The notes: a model not told the origin generated them from the sequence alone. A stretch of DNA of 64,000 nt from Pseudonocardia sp. HH130630-07 (GCF_001698125.1 NZ_CP013854.1:5332001-5396000), one strand, 5' to 3'. Positions 51,031-61,116 are shown, counted from the stretch's first letter. A program made the numbers and translations.

Positions 51031-52116
51031 TCACTGCTGCACGAGCGGGGCGCTGCGGTAGGCCCACAGACCCAGCGCGCTGAAGGCGTCCCGGTAGATC
51101 GAGCGCAGCTCGTCGGCGTCCGGGGCGCGCAGCGCCGGCAGCGGCTCGTCGGGGTGGGCGAGGGTGACGAATCCGAAGCCGGAGCCGAGCGACCCCGGTG
51201 CGGTCAGCTCGAAGATGACCTGGGCGCGGCGCACGTGACCGGCCGAGCTGACGACGACGGCCCGCGCGGCGTCGAGCTCGGCCAGCAGGTCGACGCCGTA
51301 GGCGGCGTTCTCCAGGGTGGTCCGGGCGAAGTCCTCGGCGTGCACCCGTTCGGCCGCCACCCCGTTCGCGACCAGCCACTCCTTCATCGACTCGCCCTCG
51401 GTCCGCCCGGCCCGTTCCACCCCGCCGGTGACGACCACCGGGGCGTCCGGCCACCGGCGGGCGGCCTCGAGGGTCTTCTGCAGCCGCCCGACGAGTGCCT
51501 CGGCCATCGTGCCGTCGTCGTTGAGCTTGTAGCCGAGCGTGAGGATCACCAGGCCGTCGGCGGGGACGTCCGGGAGCCGGTCGGTGGGTGCGGCGGCCCG
51601 GTCGATGCTGCGGAACATGAGATCCAGGTCGGCTGCCCGGTCCGGGTCCAGCTCCCGCAGCCGGGCGAGGTGCGCGGTCGCGCCCGCCGTGTCGCAGAGG
51701 TGGCGGGTCCATCCGGCGAGGTAGCTGAGCGCGTCGACGTCGCGCGGGGCCCGCTCCAGGATCCGGCGGTAGAGCGCGACGGCCGCGGGGACGTCGCCCC
51801 GGCCGATCTGCGCGGACGCCGCGCTGAACAGCAGGTCCGACCGGTACGGGGCGAGCGCGTGCGCGGCGGTCAGCCGGTCCGCGACGGTCTGCAGGTTGTC
51901 CTCGGTCTGTGCGGTCTGCGCGGACGTGGAGTCCCGCTCGGGGGCGTCGAACGCGGTCTTCGCCTCCGCGATCAGGCCGGTGACCCGGTCGTGGGTGGTG
52001 ACCGCCGTCGGGGCCGGCGGCGCCGGCGCGGGCGCCGCCGGGGCGCCGCTGCACGCGCCGAGCCCCGTGACGAGAGCCAGCACGGCGGCCGCCGTCGTCA
52101 CCGTTCTGCGGACCAT
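51031..52116 (-). CDS. YdcF/SanA-like (DUF218) lipoprotein with TPR-like segment
   Basis: A 361-residue protein with signal peptide and lipobox LGACSG (C22). A helical region with tetratricopeptide-like pattern (about 80-165, SDLLFSAASAQIGRGDVPAA) follows, then a DUF218 domain: LVILTLGYKLNDDGTMAE, PVVVTGGVERAGRTEGESM, AEDFARTTLENAAYG and VVVSSAGHVRRAQVIF. It should be anchored outside the membrane. It lies 24 bases after the GntR gene at the end of the PTS operon; a role in envelope or amino-sugar metabolism is only suggested by that position. Confidence 0.82.
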   Translation of the reverse strand: MVRRTVTTAAAVLALVTGLGACSGAPAAPAPAPPAPTAVTTHDRVTGLIAEAKTAFDAPERDSTSAQTAQTEDNLQTVADRLTAAHALAPYRSDLLFSAASAQIGRGDVPAAVALYRRILERAPRDVDALSYLAGWTRHLCDTAGATAHLARLRELDPDRAADLDLMFRSIDRAAAPTDRLPDVPADGLVILTLGYKLNDDGTMAEALVGRLQKTLEAARRWPDAPVVVTGGVERAGRTEGESMKEWLVANGVAAERVHAEDFARTTLENAAYGVDLLAELDAARAVVVSSAGHVRRAQVIFELTAPGSLGSGFGFVTLAHPDEPLPALRAPDADELRSIYRDAFSALGLWAYRSAPLVQQ

Positions 52117-52140
52117 GGCTGCCACCTCGTCGTCGACGGA

Positions 52141-52875
52141 TCAGGTCTGGGTGTCGTCCAGCTCGACGAACAGCTCGTAGCGGTCTCCGCGGTAGCGCGA
52201 GATGCTGTGCTCGACCGGCCGGCCGCGGCTGAAGGAGATGCGGTCGAACTCCAGTATCGGGTGCCGGACCGGGATCCCCAGCAGCACCCCGTAGACGGCG
52301 TCGACCTCGCGGGCGGCGACCGTCTGCTCCGCGGAGTCGATCGGCAGGTCGTACTCGGCGCGCAGGAGCTCGTAGAGCGACCCGCTGAGGTCGCGCTCGG
52401 CCAGGTCGGGTGCGAGCGCGCCGTTGTACCAGGCGTCGTCGACCGACATCGGTGCGCCGTCGGCGAGCCGCAGCCGGCGCACCCGGGTGCACACCTGGTC
52501 CGAGCGCACCGACAGCGCGGCCAGCGTGCCCGCGGGCGGCACGGCACTCTCCAGCTCCAGGACGACGGTGGTCGGGGCCAGCCCGAGCCGGCGCATGTCG
52601 TCGTGGAACGACGCCAGGTGCAGGCGGGAGCGGGCGGTCCGGGCCGCGACGTAGGTGCCCTTGCCGCGGACCCGGCTCAGCAGGCCGTCCCGCTCCAGCT
52701 GGCCGATCGCGGCCCGGACGGTGACCCGGCTCAGCCCGTGGTCCTGGCAGAGCTGGCGTTCGCTGGGGAACGGGTCGCCGGGGGAGTACCGGTCTGCGAT
52801 CTGCCCGGCGAGCAGGTGCCGCAGCTGCTCGTGCTTGGGCTGCGCGCCGTTGTTGATCATTCCGCCGGTACTCAC
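52141..52875 (-). CDS. GntR-family (HutC/DasR-like) regulator of the PTS locus
   Basis: A 244-residue protein with a GntR winged helix (about 15-80; FPSERQLCQDHGLSRVTVRA) and a UTRA effector domain ending VEHSISRYRGDRYELF, closely like DasR/NagR proteins that respond to glucosamine-6-phosphate or GlcNAc-6-phosphate. The GTG at 52875 follows GGAG. It lies 49 bases after ptsI on the same strand. A DasR-type operator stands in front of the PTS genes, so local control by this protein is likely. Whether it is the global DasR orthologue needs a genome-wide comparison. Confidence 0.87.
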   Translation of the reverse strand: MSTGGMINNGAQPKHEQLRHLLAGQIADRYSPGDPFPSERQLCQDHGLSRVTVRAAIGQLERDGLLSRVRGKGTYVAARTARSRLHLASFHDDMRRLGLAPTTVVLELESAVPPAGTLAALSVRSDQVCTRVRRLRLADGAPMSVDDAWYNGALAPDLAERDLSGSLYELLRAEYDLPIDSAEQTVAAREVDAVYGVLLGIPVRHPILEFDRISFSRGRPVEHSISRYRGDRYELFVELDDTQT

Positions 52876-52924
52876 CGGCCGCTCCTCTCCACAGGCCGGG
52901 GCATCGTCGCACCGGCCCTGGTAC

Positions 52925-54592
52925 TCACCGGATCGTCCCGAGGAACTCTGCCACGGCGGCCCGCCCCTGCTCCGGCGACGGTGCGGACCGGGCGAGCCCG
53001 GCCACGTGCACGCAGTCGTCGAGGGTGACCCCGGCGAGCGCGGCGTGCACCGCGGGCCGGGCGACGCCCGCCGTCGACAGGCTGCGCACCCCGAGCCCGA
53101 CCAGCACCGCGGCCAGCGACGGGTCGGCCGCGGCCTCGCCGCACACCCCGACCGGGCGTCCGGTCTCCCGGCCGGCCCGCCCGACGACGTCGATCAGGTC
53201 CAGCAGCGCGGGCTGCCAGGGATCGAGGAGGTCGCCCAGCGGTCCGGACTGCCGGTCGGCCGCCATCGTGTACTGCCCGAGGTCGTTCGTCCCGATGCTG
53301 ACGAAGTCGACCGCCGCCATCAGCTCGGCCGCCCGCAGGGCCGCCGCCGGGACCTCGATCATGATCCCGACCCGGTCCAGGCCGGCGGCCCTGGCGGTGT
53401 CGGCGAACCGCTGCGCCTCCTGCACCGTCGCGACCATCGGGGCCATGACGTCGACCGGGCGGCCGGCGGCCCGGGAGGCCTCGGCGAGCGCGCGCAGCTG
53501 CTCGTCGAGCAGCTCCGGGTCGCGGGTGGCCGTCCGCAGGCCGCGGACGCCGAGTGCCGGGTTCTCCTCCTCGTCGAGCTGCAGGAACGGCAGCGGCTTG
53601 TCCGAGCCGGCGTCGAGCGTCCGCACGACCACCCGGCGGTCGCCGAACGCCGTCAGGATCCTCGTGTAGATGTCGCGCTGCTCGGCGAGCGTCGGCCGGT
53701 CGGTGCGGTTCAGGAACAGGAACTCGGTCCGGAACAGCCCCACACCCTCGGTCGGGCCCGCGGCGGCGGCCAGCGCGTCGGGCTCGGTGCCGATGTTGGT
53801 GAGCAGCGCGACCGCGGTCCCGTCGGCAGTGGCCCCGGGATCGTCCGCCGCGCCGTCGGCGGGGGTCCGGCTGCGGGCCCGGGCGATCGACTCGTCGCCC
53901 GGCTCCAGCTCCACCTCGCCGGTGGTGCCGTCGAGCAGGACGACCGTCCCGGCCGCGATCGTGGCCGCGTCCGGGCAGCCGACGACCGCGGGCAGCCCCA
54001 GCGAGCGGGCCAGGATCGCGGTGTGGCTGGTCGGGCCGCCCTGCTCGGTGAGCAGGGCGACGACGTCGCTCCCGGCCAGGGTCGCGGTGTCGGCCGGGGA
54101 CAGGTCCGGCGCGGTGAGCACGACCGGGTGCCCCGGCGCCGGGATCCCCGGCGGCTCGACACCGGCGAGCTGCGCGACGGCGCGGACGCCGATGTCGCGG
54201 ACGTCGCCGGCGCGCTCGGCGAAGTAGCCGCCCAGCTCCTCCAGCTGCGCCGCGAAGCTCCCGGCGGCCAGCGTCACCGCGTGCCCGGTCGGTGAACCGC
54301 CCCGGACCAGCTCCTTCGCCCGGTCGGCCAGCGTCGGGTCGAGTGCCATCCCGGACGCGGCCTCGAGGACCTCGGCCGCGGTGCCGCCCGCCGCGGCGGC
54401 GCGCCGCTCCAGCTCGGCGGCCACCGCGGCGAGCGCGCGATCGATCCGGGCGCACTCCTGCTCGGGCTCGGCGCCGACCGGGTCGGACGGCGAGGTGCCG
54501 ATCGCGGCACCGAGCCGCACGACCGGGGCGCACGCCGTTCCGGGGCTGACGCCCCGACCGTGCAGGACGGTCGGGGCCGGTGCCGCGGCCAT
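52925..54592 (-). CDS. ptsI: PTS enzyme I (phosphoenolpyruvate-protein phosphotransferase)
   Basis: Takes phosphate from PEP and passes it to HPr. The 555-residue protein has the phospho-histidine in GGPTSHTAILARSLGLPAVVG, and the PEP/Mg site in VGLFRTEFLFLNR, TLDAGSDKPLPF, MIEVPAAAL, SIGTNDLGQYTMA and the catalytic cysteine in PVGVCGEAAAD. The ATG at 54592 overlaps the HPr stop (TGATG); a GTG one codon upstream is possible. The only PTS energy-coupling genes of the window are here, together with one permease. Confidence 0.93.
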   Translation of the reverse strand: MAAAPAPTVLHGRGVSPGTACAPVVRLGAAIGTSPSDPVGAEPEQECARIDRALAAVAAELERRAAAAGGTAAEVLEAASGMALDPTLADRAKELVRGGSPTGHAVTLAAGSFAAQLEELGGYFAERAGDVRDIGVRAVAQLAGVEPPGIPAPGHPVVLTAPDLSPADTATLAGSDVVALLTEQGGPTSHTAILARSLGLPAVVGCPDAATIAAGTVVLLDGTTGEVELEPGDESIARARSRTPADGAADDPGATADGTAVALLTNIGTEPDALAAAAGPTEGVGLFRTEFLFLNRTDRPTLAEQRDIYTRILTAFGDRRVVVRTLDAGSDKPLPFLQLDEEENPALGVRGLRTATRDPELLDEQLRALAEASRAAGRPVDVMAPMVATVQEAQRFADTARAAGLDRVGIMIEVPAAALRAAELMAAVDFVSIGTNDLGQYTMAADRQSGPLGDLLDPWQPALLDLIDVVGRAGRETGRPVGVCGEAAADPSLAAVLVGLGVRSLSTAGVARPAVHAALAGVTLDDCVHVAGLARSAPSPEQGRAAVAEFLGTIR

Positions 54593-54858
54593 CACGCGTC
54601 GAGGTCGGACTCGAGCAGCCCGGCCAGGTCGGCGAGCACGGCGGGGGCGTCGTCGCCCTCGGCCGACAACGTGACCTCCTGGCCGTGCTCGACGCCGAGC
54701 GTCATGACCTGCAGGACACTGCGGGCGTCGATCGGGTCCCGGCCGGCGACCGCGAGGGTCACCGGCACCCCGGCCGCCGCGGCGGCCTTAGCGAAGACGG
54801 CGGCGGGGCGGGCGTGCAGCCCCACGCTCGATGCGACGACTGCGGTACGGCTGTGCAC
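54592..54858 (-). CDS. ptsH: PTS phosphocarrier protein HPr
   Basis: The 88-residue carrier has the phospho-histidine in VGLHARPAAVF. The regulatory serine region reads ARSVLQVMTLGVEHGQEV. The GTG at 54858 follows GAGGAG by six bases and gives the standard HPr length; a GTG at 54894 overlapping the EIIC stop would add 12 residues. It links enzyme I to the EIIA at 56669. Confidence 0.88.
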   Translation of the reverse strand: MHSRTAVVASSVGLHARPAAVFAKAAAAAGVPVTLAVAGRDPIDARSVLQVMTLGVEHGQEVTLSAEGDDAPAVLADLAGLLESDLDA

Positions 54859-54890
54859 GACGGTCTCCTCGTCGGGTCGGGCTGCGGTGC

Positions 54891-56204
<1,314 letters not shown>

Positions 56205-56308
56205 GACGTAATTCTCCTGCCTGGGGAAATGAGACGGCGAAGCCGCACCGGGGCCGATGTTCTGCCAACCGTGACGCTCTTGTGGCGAGCCTGTCGATGC
56301 CGGTAGCT

Positions 56309-56324
56309 TCTGGTTATGACCAGT
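56309..56324. promoter_or_regulatory. DasR-type operator (dre-like) between divergent PTS genes
   Basis: The minus strand reads ACTGGTCATAACCAGA, close to the known DasR consensus ACTGGTCTAGACCACT. It lies in the 237-base divergent region between EIIC and EIIB. A weaker half-match (ACTGGT on the minus strand, 56357-56362) lies nearby. The rest of the region is A/T-richer than its surroundings and likely holds both promoters. Confidence 0.72.
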
Positions 56325-56441
56325 TAGTCTGAGCAGGCACGTAGGTCATGTCAACCACCAGTTTCATATCGGGTGGTGCGCGCGGCGGACTCGTCCGATC
56401 CGCTACCGTGCCGGCCTGTCGAACAATGCAGGGAGTGGAAG

Positions 56442-56672
56442 ATGAGCAAGGCGGAAGACATCGTCGCCGGTCTCGGCGGGGCTGCGAACATCACCGAGAT
56501 CGAGTCCTGCATCACCCGGCTCCGCACCGAGGTCGAGGACTCCGGGCTGGTCGACGAGCCGGCGCTGAAGCGGGCCGGCGCGCACGGCGTGCTGATCGCC
56601 GGGCAGGTGGTCCAGGTCGTCGTCGGGCCGGAGGCGGACGGGCTCCTCGACGACATCCAGGACATCCTGTGA
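56442..56672 (+). CDS. PTS EIIB, glucose/N-acetylglucosamine type
   Basis: The 76-residue domain carries phosphate from EIIA to the sugar on a cysteine, seen in ITEIESCITRLR (about residue 24). It is a separate protein, as NagF in Streptomyces. The ATG follows GGGAGTGGAAG. Its stop overlaps the GTG of the EIIA gene. Confidence 0.92.
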   Translation: MSKAEDIVAGLGGAANITEIESCITRLRTEVEDSGLVDEPALKRAGAHGVLIAGQVVQVVVGPEADGLLDDIQDIL

Positions 56673-57127
56673 CCGCGGCCGTCGCGGCCCCGCTCGGCGG
56701 ATCGGTCCTCGCGCTCGAGGCGGTGCCGGACCCGGTCTTCGCCGGCGAGCTCGTCGGGTCGGGCGCGGCCGTGGCACCGGGCGACGGTGACGAGCGGGCC
56801 ACGGTGGTGGCGCCGGTCTCCGGCACCGTCGCCAAGCTGCACCCGCACGCGTTCGTCGTCCTCGGTGCCGACGGGGCCGGGATCCTGGTGCACGTCGGGA
56901 TCGACACCGTCGGTCTGCGCGGCGCCGGGTTCGAGCTGCACGTGGCCGAGGGCGACACCGTGGAACAGGGCCAGCCCGTGCTCGACGTGGATCTTGCCGC
57001 GGTGCGTGCGGCCGGCCTGTCGACCGTGTGCCCGGTGATCCTCCTGGACTCCGAGGCCGGGTCGGTCACGCCGTCCGCGGGGTCGACGATCCGGACGGGG
57101 GAGACCCTGTTCACGCTCCCCGGATGA
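56669..57127 (+). CDS. crr: PTS EIIA, glucose family (Crr-like)
   Basis: The 152-residue carrier has the first zinc/active-site histidine region VAKLHPHAFVV and the phospho-histidine in ILVHVGIDTVGL. It receives phosphate from HPr and gives it to EIIB; in other bacteria it also regulates non-PTS uptake. Starts with GTG in the EIIB stop (GTGA) and ends in the ATG of the HAD gene. Confidence 0.92.
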   Translation: MTAAVAAPLGGSVLALEAVPDPVFAGELVGSGAAVAPGDGDERATVVAPVSGTVAKLHPHAFVVLGADGAGILVHVGIDTVGLRGAGFELHVAEGDTVEQGQPVLDVDLAAVRAAGLSTVCPVILLDSEAGSVTPSAGSTIRTGETLFTLPG

Positions 57128-57789
57128 GCGCGGCCGGGCCCGCGGTCGCGTCCGGGGACACGGTGCTGCTCGACATGGACGGCACGCTCGTGCTGAGCGA
57201 GCACGTGCACCGCCGGTCGTGGGCCCGGTTCTTCGACAGCTGGGATCTCGCGGTCGACGACGCGACGTACGAGCGCACGTACATGGGACGCCGCGCCCTG
57301 GACGTGTTCGCCGAGGTCGACGGCCCGTGGCGGGAGACGGATCCGGCCGAGCTCAACGCCCGGCTGGTGGCCTACTCCGACGAGCTCGCCGCGGAGGTGG
57401 AGATCGTCGCCGGGGCCAGGGAGATGATCGCGGAGCTGCACGCGCGCGGGCACCGGATCGCGATCGTCACCAGCGCCGGGCGGTCGTGGGCGGGCCGGAT
57501 CGTCGACGCCCTCGGCGTCGGCGCCATGGTCGAGCTGACGGTGACGGCGGAGGACGTCCGCACCGGCAAACCCGATCCGGAGTGCTACCTGACCGCGTGC
57601 CGGCGCCTCGGCGTCGACGCCTCCCGGTGCGTCGGGTTCGAGGACTCGCCGTCGGGGGTGCGGGCGCTGGCCGCCGCCGGGGTCGGGACGATCGTCGGGG
57701 TCACCAACACCGCCGCGGCGGCCACGCTGACCGCGGCCGGTGCCGGCCGCACGGTCCCGGACCTGACCCCGCGCACGCTCCTGGACTGA
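57124..57789 (+). CDS. HAD-family sugar-phosphatase / beta-phosphoglucomutase-like hydrolase
   Basis: A 221-residue HAD protein with the nucleophile motif LLDMDGTLV (DxDxT), the serine/threonine motif IVTSAGRSW, the lysine in TGKPDPECYL and the acidic motif VGFEDSPSGVRAL. The cap is of the C1 type. It overlaps the EIIA gene by four bases (ATGA), so it is made with the PTS; it probably dephosphorylates a sugar phosphate and may relieve sugar-phosphate stress. Substrate unproven. Confidence 0.87.
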   Translation: MSAAGPAVASGDTVLLDMDGTLVLSEHVHRRSWARFFDSWDLAVDDATYERTYMGRRALDVFAEVDGPWRETDPAELNARLVAYSDELAAEVEIVAGAREMIAELHARGHRIAIVTSAGRSWAGRIVDALGVGAMVELTVTAEDVRTGKPDPECYLTACRRLGVDASRCVGFEDSPSGVRALAAAGVGTIVGVTNTAAAATLTAAGAGRTVPDLTPRTLLD

Positions 57790-57800
57790 TCCACACCGCA

Positions 57801-57832
57801 CCCCGGTCCGGTCCCGCACCACCGGACCGGGG
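57801..57832. terminator. 12-bp perfect hairpin, bidirectional terminator
   Basis: Arms 57801-57812 and 57821-57832 are perfect complements with an eight-base loop, 11 bases after the HAD stop and before the convergent amidotransferase gene. Confidence 0.8.
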
Positions 57833-57883
57833 CCCGCACGGGTCCGTCGGGTGCGCAGGGAGCCGGTGCGAGCCCGGGCGGGC

Positions 57884-58564
57884 TCAGGCGTCGTCGAGCA
57901 GGGCGGCCAGCAACGCCGCCGCGGCCGGCGCGGCACGGTGTTCGTTCTCCGCGGTCGCGGCGCGCAGCCCGTCCGGATCGACCCCGTCCGGTGCGCCGAG
58001 GCCGAGCCAGCGGGTCAGCAGGGCGCCGTCCATCTCCGGATGGAACTGCAGCCCGGTGCTGCGGCCGACGGCGAACGCGGCGCACCCGTCCCGCCCGGTG
58101 GCGAGGACGGTCGCGCCCGGCGGTGGCACGAGCTGCTCGGAGTTCCAGCAGAACCACGGCCCGGCCCCGATCCCGCTCCCGGGCGACGGAGCCACGTCGA
58201 ACCAGCCGATCCGCGGCTCGTCCAGGGGGCGGGTGCCGCCGCCGAGGGTCTCGGCGAGCAGCTGGGCGCCGAAGCAGATCGCCAGTACCCCGACGCCGCC
58301 GTCATGGGCGCGGCGCAGGAACGCGGCCTCGGCGCCCGCCCAGCCCCGGATGCGCTCCCGCGGCCACGGTGCCCCGAGCGTGACCACGAGGTCCCAGCGC
58401 GCCGGATCGGGGAAGCGGACGTCGACGTCCGGCGTGCCGAAGCGCTCGGCCGGGACCACCCGGAACCAGTCGATCCCGACACCCCGGGCCCGGAGCACCG
58501 GCCCGAGCAGGCCGAGGCCGGCGACGTGGTCGTGGCCGATCACCAGGGCACGGCGGGAGGGCAC
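57884..58564 (-). CDS. class I glutamine amidotransferase-like protein
   Basis: A 226-residue stand-alone GATase1 domain. The catalytic cysteine lies in VLAICFGAQLLAE and the histidine-glutamate pair in LQFHPEMD. Such single-domain proteins resemble the glutaminase half of GMP synthase or gamma-glutamyl hydrolases that degrade gamma-glutamylated amines. The GTG at 58564 stands six bases after TAGCGT (58576-58571), pointing to a leaderless mRNA. There is no partner synthase nearby. Confidence 0.83.
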   Translation of the reverse strand: MPSRRALVIGHDHVAGLGLLGPVLRARGVGIDWFRVVPAERFGTPDVDVRFPDPARWDLVVTLGAPWPRERIRGWAGAEAAFLRRAHDGGVGVLAICFGAQLLAETLGGGTRPLDEPRIGWFDVAPSPGSGIGAGPWFCWNSEQLVPPPGATVLATGRDGCAAFAVGRSTGLQFHPEMDGALLTRWLGLGAPDGVDPDGLRAATAENEHRAAPAAAALLAALLDDA

Positions 58565-58608
58565 GGCACGACGCTACCGGGGCCCGGCGGGCGCACGGGG
58601 CCCTCCGG

Positions 58609-59625
58609 CTACCGCGAGCGGGGCGGCGCGGTCGAGTCCCGCACGCTGAGGCCCGGCTCCGGCCCCGGCTGCGACGTCAGCCGCGCACCCGAGTCGATCT
58701 GCTCGACGAGCAGTCGCGCGGCCCGAGCCCCCAGCTCGACGGTGTCCTTGGTCAGGCAGGTCATCGCCGGGCCGACGGTCCGGGCCAGCACGGAGTCGTC
58801 GAAGGAGACCACCGACAGGTCCGCGGGCACGGCCAGCCCCATCTCCGCGGCGACCTTGTAGCCGGCGAGTGCGAGCACGTCGTTCTCGAACATCAGCGCC
58901 GTCGGCGGGTCCGGTTCGGAGAGCATGTCGCGGGTCGCCGCGGCCGCGGCCCCGGTCGAGTAGTCGGTGGGCACCGACCGGGCCCAGGTGAGCGCACCGC
59001 TCTCGGCGAACCGCCGCACCGCCGCGGTGCGCATCGCCGTGTGCTCGTGGTCCGGGCGGCCGGCGACGTGCCCGATCCGCCGGTGCCCGAGGGCGCGCAG
59101 GTAGCGCAGCAGGGTCTCGGCGGCCCGGTCGTCGTCGACCCAGACGGTCGGCCACGCCCCGGCGGGGGACGGGTGGGAGCCGATCACGACGGTCGGCAGG
59201 GCCGAGTCCGCCAGCAGCGCCGTCCGCGGATCGTCGGCCAGCGGGTCGATGACGACCACCCCGTCGACCCGGCGGTCGCGGGCCCAGTCGCGGTAGGTCC
59301 GCACCTCCTCCTCGACGTCCCGGGCGACCAGCAGCGTCATCCCGATGCGGGAGTCGGTGAGGACGACGTGGATCCCGGACAGGAGGTCCCCGATGAACGG
59401 GTCGGTGCCGAGCGTGCGGGCCGGGCGGTTCAGCACGAACCCGATCGCACCGGCCCGACCGCCGCTGAGGGCGCGGGCCGCCGGGTGCGGCCGCCAGTCC
59501 AGCTCGCGGGCGAGCGCCACGATCCGGGCCCGGGTCTCCGCCGAGACCCCGGGGCGCCCGTTCAGCGCGAACGAGACCGCGCTCGGTGACACCCCGGCGC
59601 GGGCCGCGATGTCGGCGATGGTCAC
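58609..59625 (-). CDS. LacI-family repressor of the carbohydrate ABC operon
   Basis: The 338-residue repressor begins VTIADIAARAGVSPSAVSFA with the helix-turn-helix at about 3-22 and hinge helix NGRPGVSAETRARI, and continues into a periplasmic-binding-like sugar domain. The GTG at 59625 follows GGAGG by four bases and gives the normal family length; an ATG at 59679, also with a ribosome site, would add 18 residues. It is divergent from the transporter operon across an AACGCTT-type operator, so it is its likely repressor. The inducer would be the imported sugar. Confidence 0.9.
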   Translation of the reverse strand: MTIADIAARAGVSPSAVSFALNGRPGVSAETRARIVALARELDWRPHPAARALSGGRAGAIGFVLNRPARTLGTDPFIGDLLSGIHVVLTDSRIGMTLLVARDVEEEVRTYRDWARDRRVDGVVVIDPLADDPRTALLADSALPTVVIGSHPSPAGAWPTVWVDDDRAAETLLRYLRALGHRRIGHVAGRPDHEHTAMRTAAVRRFAESGALTWARSVPTDYSTGAAAAATRDMLSEPDPPTALMFENDVLALAGYKVAAEMGLAVPADLSVVSFDDSVLARTVGPAMTCLTKDTVELGARAARLLVEQIDSGARLTSQPGPEPGLSVRDSTAPPRSR

Positions 59626-59701
59626 GCGACCTCCGCCCGGGTCGTGCTGCGACGACGCAGCCCCGGCCTCAGCTTCCATGTGCCACCTTCCCGCGAACGC
59701 C

Positions 59702-59730
59702 TTGACTATAACGCTTTAGTGGCACAGCAT
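59702..59730 (+). promoter_or_regulatory. promoter with LacI-type operator for the ABC transporter operon
   Basis: TTGACT (59702-59707), 17 bases, then CAGCAT (59725-59730) form a -35/-10 pair toward the solute-binding protein gene. The dyad TAACGCTTTA (59709-59718) with a central CG pair, typical of LacI-family sites, lies in the spacer, so a bound repressor would block the polymerase. The minus strand carries TATAGT (59710-59705), a -10 box for the repressor gene. Confidence 0.6.
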
Positions 59731-59819
59731 CCCTTCGCACGAGGGTCTTTCCTGATTGCTCGCCTCGATTGGTCACGCGCTTCAGCGTTGAGACCGTGTC
59801 CCGGAGGAGTCCCGCACCG

Positions 59820-61100
59820 ATGAACGAACGGGTTCGAGTACGTGCTGTCCGCACGATCTGCAGTGCGGCGGTGATGGCGATCGCGCTGGTGGTGACGAGC
59901 TGCTCGACCGGCGGGTCGGGCGGCGCGGCCGACGGGCCAGTCACCGGGCCCATCACGCTCCAGACGTGGGCGCTGACGCCGACCTACACGGAGTACCTGA
60001 ACGGGGTGATCGCCGAGTTCGAGGCCGCCCACCCCGGTACCGACGTGACCCTGCTCGACCAGCCCGGCGAGGGCTACCCGGTCAAGCTGCTCAGCCAGGC
60101 CAGTTCCGGATCGTTGCCCGACGTCGTGAACCTCGACCCGGAGCTGGCGCTGCCGCTCGCGAAGCGGGACCTGCTGCAGCCGCTCGACGAGGAGGCGCTC
60201 ACCGGCACCTACGTCGGCGGGGCGGTGGACGCGTTCCGCTTCCGCGGTACCGACGGCGTGTTCGCCTACCCCTGGTACCTCAACACCGACATCAACTACT
60301 GGAACCGGGACATGTTCCAGCGGTGCGGGCTGAACGCGGACGCACCACCGTCGACCACCGACGAGCTGTTCACCCAGGCGGCCAGGATGGCGGAGGCCTG
60401 CCCGGACACCTACCTGATGAGCCGCAAGCCCACGATCACCGACTTCAGCCGGGCCGGTGTCGAGATCCTCGATCCGGCGGGGGAGCAGTACGTCTTCGCC
60501 GACGCCCCGGAGGCTGTCGCGCTCGTCGAGCGGTACGCCGCGGCGTACCGGGACGGGCTGATGCCGCCGTCGGTGCTCAACAGCGACTACCTCGGCAACT
60601 CCGAGCTGTTCACCCAGTCCAAGGTCGCCTGGACGACGGGGGGCGCCTCCGCACTCGCCGACATCGAGCGGGACAACCCGTCGCTGAAGGGCAGGATCGC
60701 CGTCTCACCCGCCCTGGACACACCGCCGCTGTACGTGCAGGGCCTCGCCGTGTCCGCGAACAGCGCCAACCCGGCGACGGCGCAGGAGTTCGCCCGGTTC
60801 ATGACCGACGCGCAGAACCAGGAGGCGTTCGCCCGCGAGGTGAACATCTTCCCGTCGACCCTGTCCTCGTCGGGCAACCCGTACTTCTCCACCGAGGACG
60901 GCTCGGTCGGGTCGAAGGCCAGGGTGCTCGCCAACACGGCGCTGGGGTCGGCCCGCGTCCTCGACCCGCCGGAGGCCAACCTCGCGATGCGGACGTTCCT
61001 CGACCAGCAGGTCGCGCAGGCGATGCGGGGGGACAAGCCGGCCGGCGACGCGCTGCGGGAGGCGCAGGACCGGATGAACGCGATGCTCGCCGACAGCTGA
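59820..61100 (+). CDS. carbohydrate ABC transporter solute-binding lipoprotein
   Basis: A 426-residue extracellular binding protein of the sugar cluster 1 family. The signal peptide (MNERVRVRAVRT, then AAVMAIALVV) ends in lipobox VTSC with C28 acylated. The mature part has TLQTWALTPTYTEYLNGVI and DVVNLDPELALPLAKRDLLQ, typical of the family. The ATG at 59820 lies ten bases after GGAGGAG. It is followed by two permease genes; no ATPase is encoded, so it probably shares an MsiK-type ATPase as in other actinobacteria. Confidence 0.9.
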   Translation: MNERVRVRAVRTICSAAVMAIALVVTSCSTGGSGGAADGPVTGPITLQTWALTPTYTEYLNGVIAEFEAAHPGTDVTLLDQPGEGYPVKLLSQASSGSLPDVVNLDPELALPLAKRDLLQPLDEEALTGTYVGGAVDAFRFRGTDGVFAYPWYLNTDINYWNRDMFQRCGLNADAPPSTTDELFTQAARMAEACPDTYLMSRKPTITDFSRAGVEILDPAGEQYVFADAPEAVALVERYAAAYRDGLMPPSVLNSDYLGNSELFTQSKVAWTTGGASALADIERDNPSLKGRIAVSPALDTPPLYVQGLAVSANSANPATAQEFARFMTDAQNQEAFAREVNIFPSTLSSSGNPYFSTEDGSVGSKARVLANTALGSARVLDPPEANLAMRTFLDQQVAQAMRGDKPAGDALREAQDRMNAMLADS

Positions 61101-61116
61101 GCCGGAGGGGATCGGG

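Noticed and set aside
52872..54533. A 553-codon frame antisense-parallel to ptsI
   Set aside because: The other minus-strand frame contains all enzyme I motifs; this one is arginine/glycine-rich.
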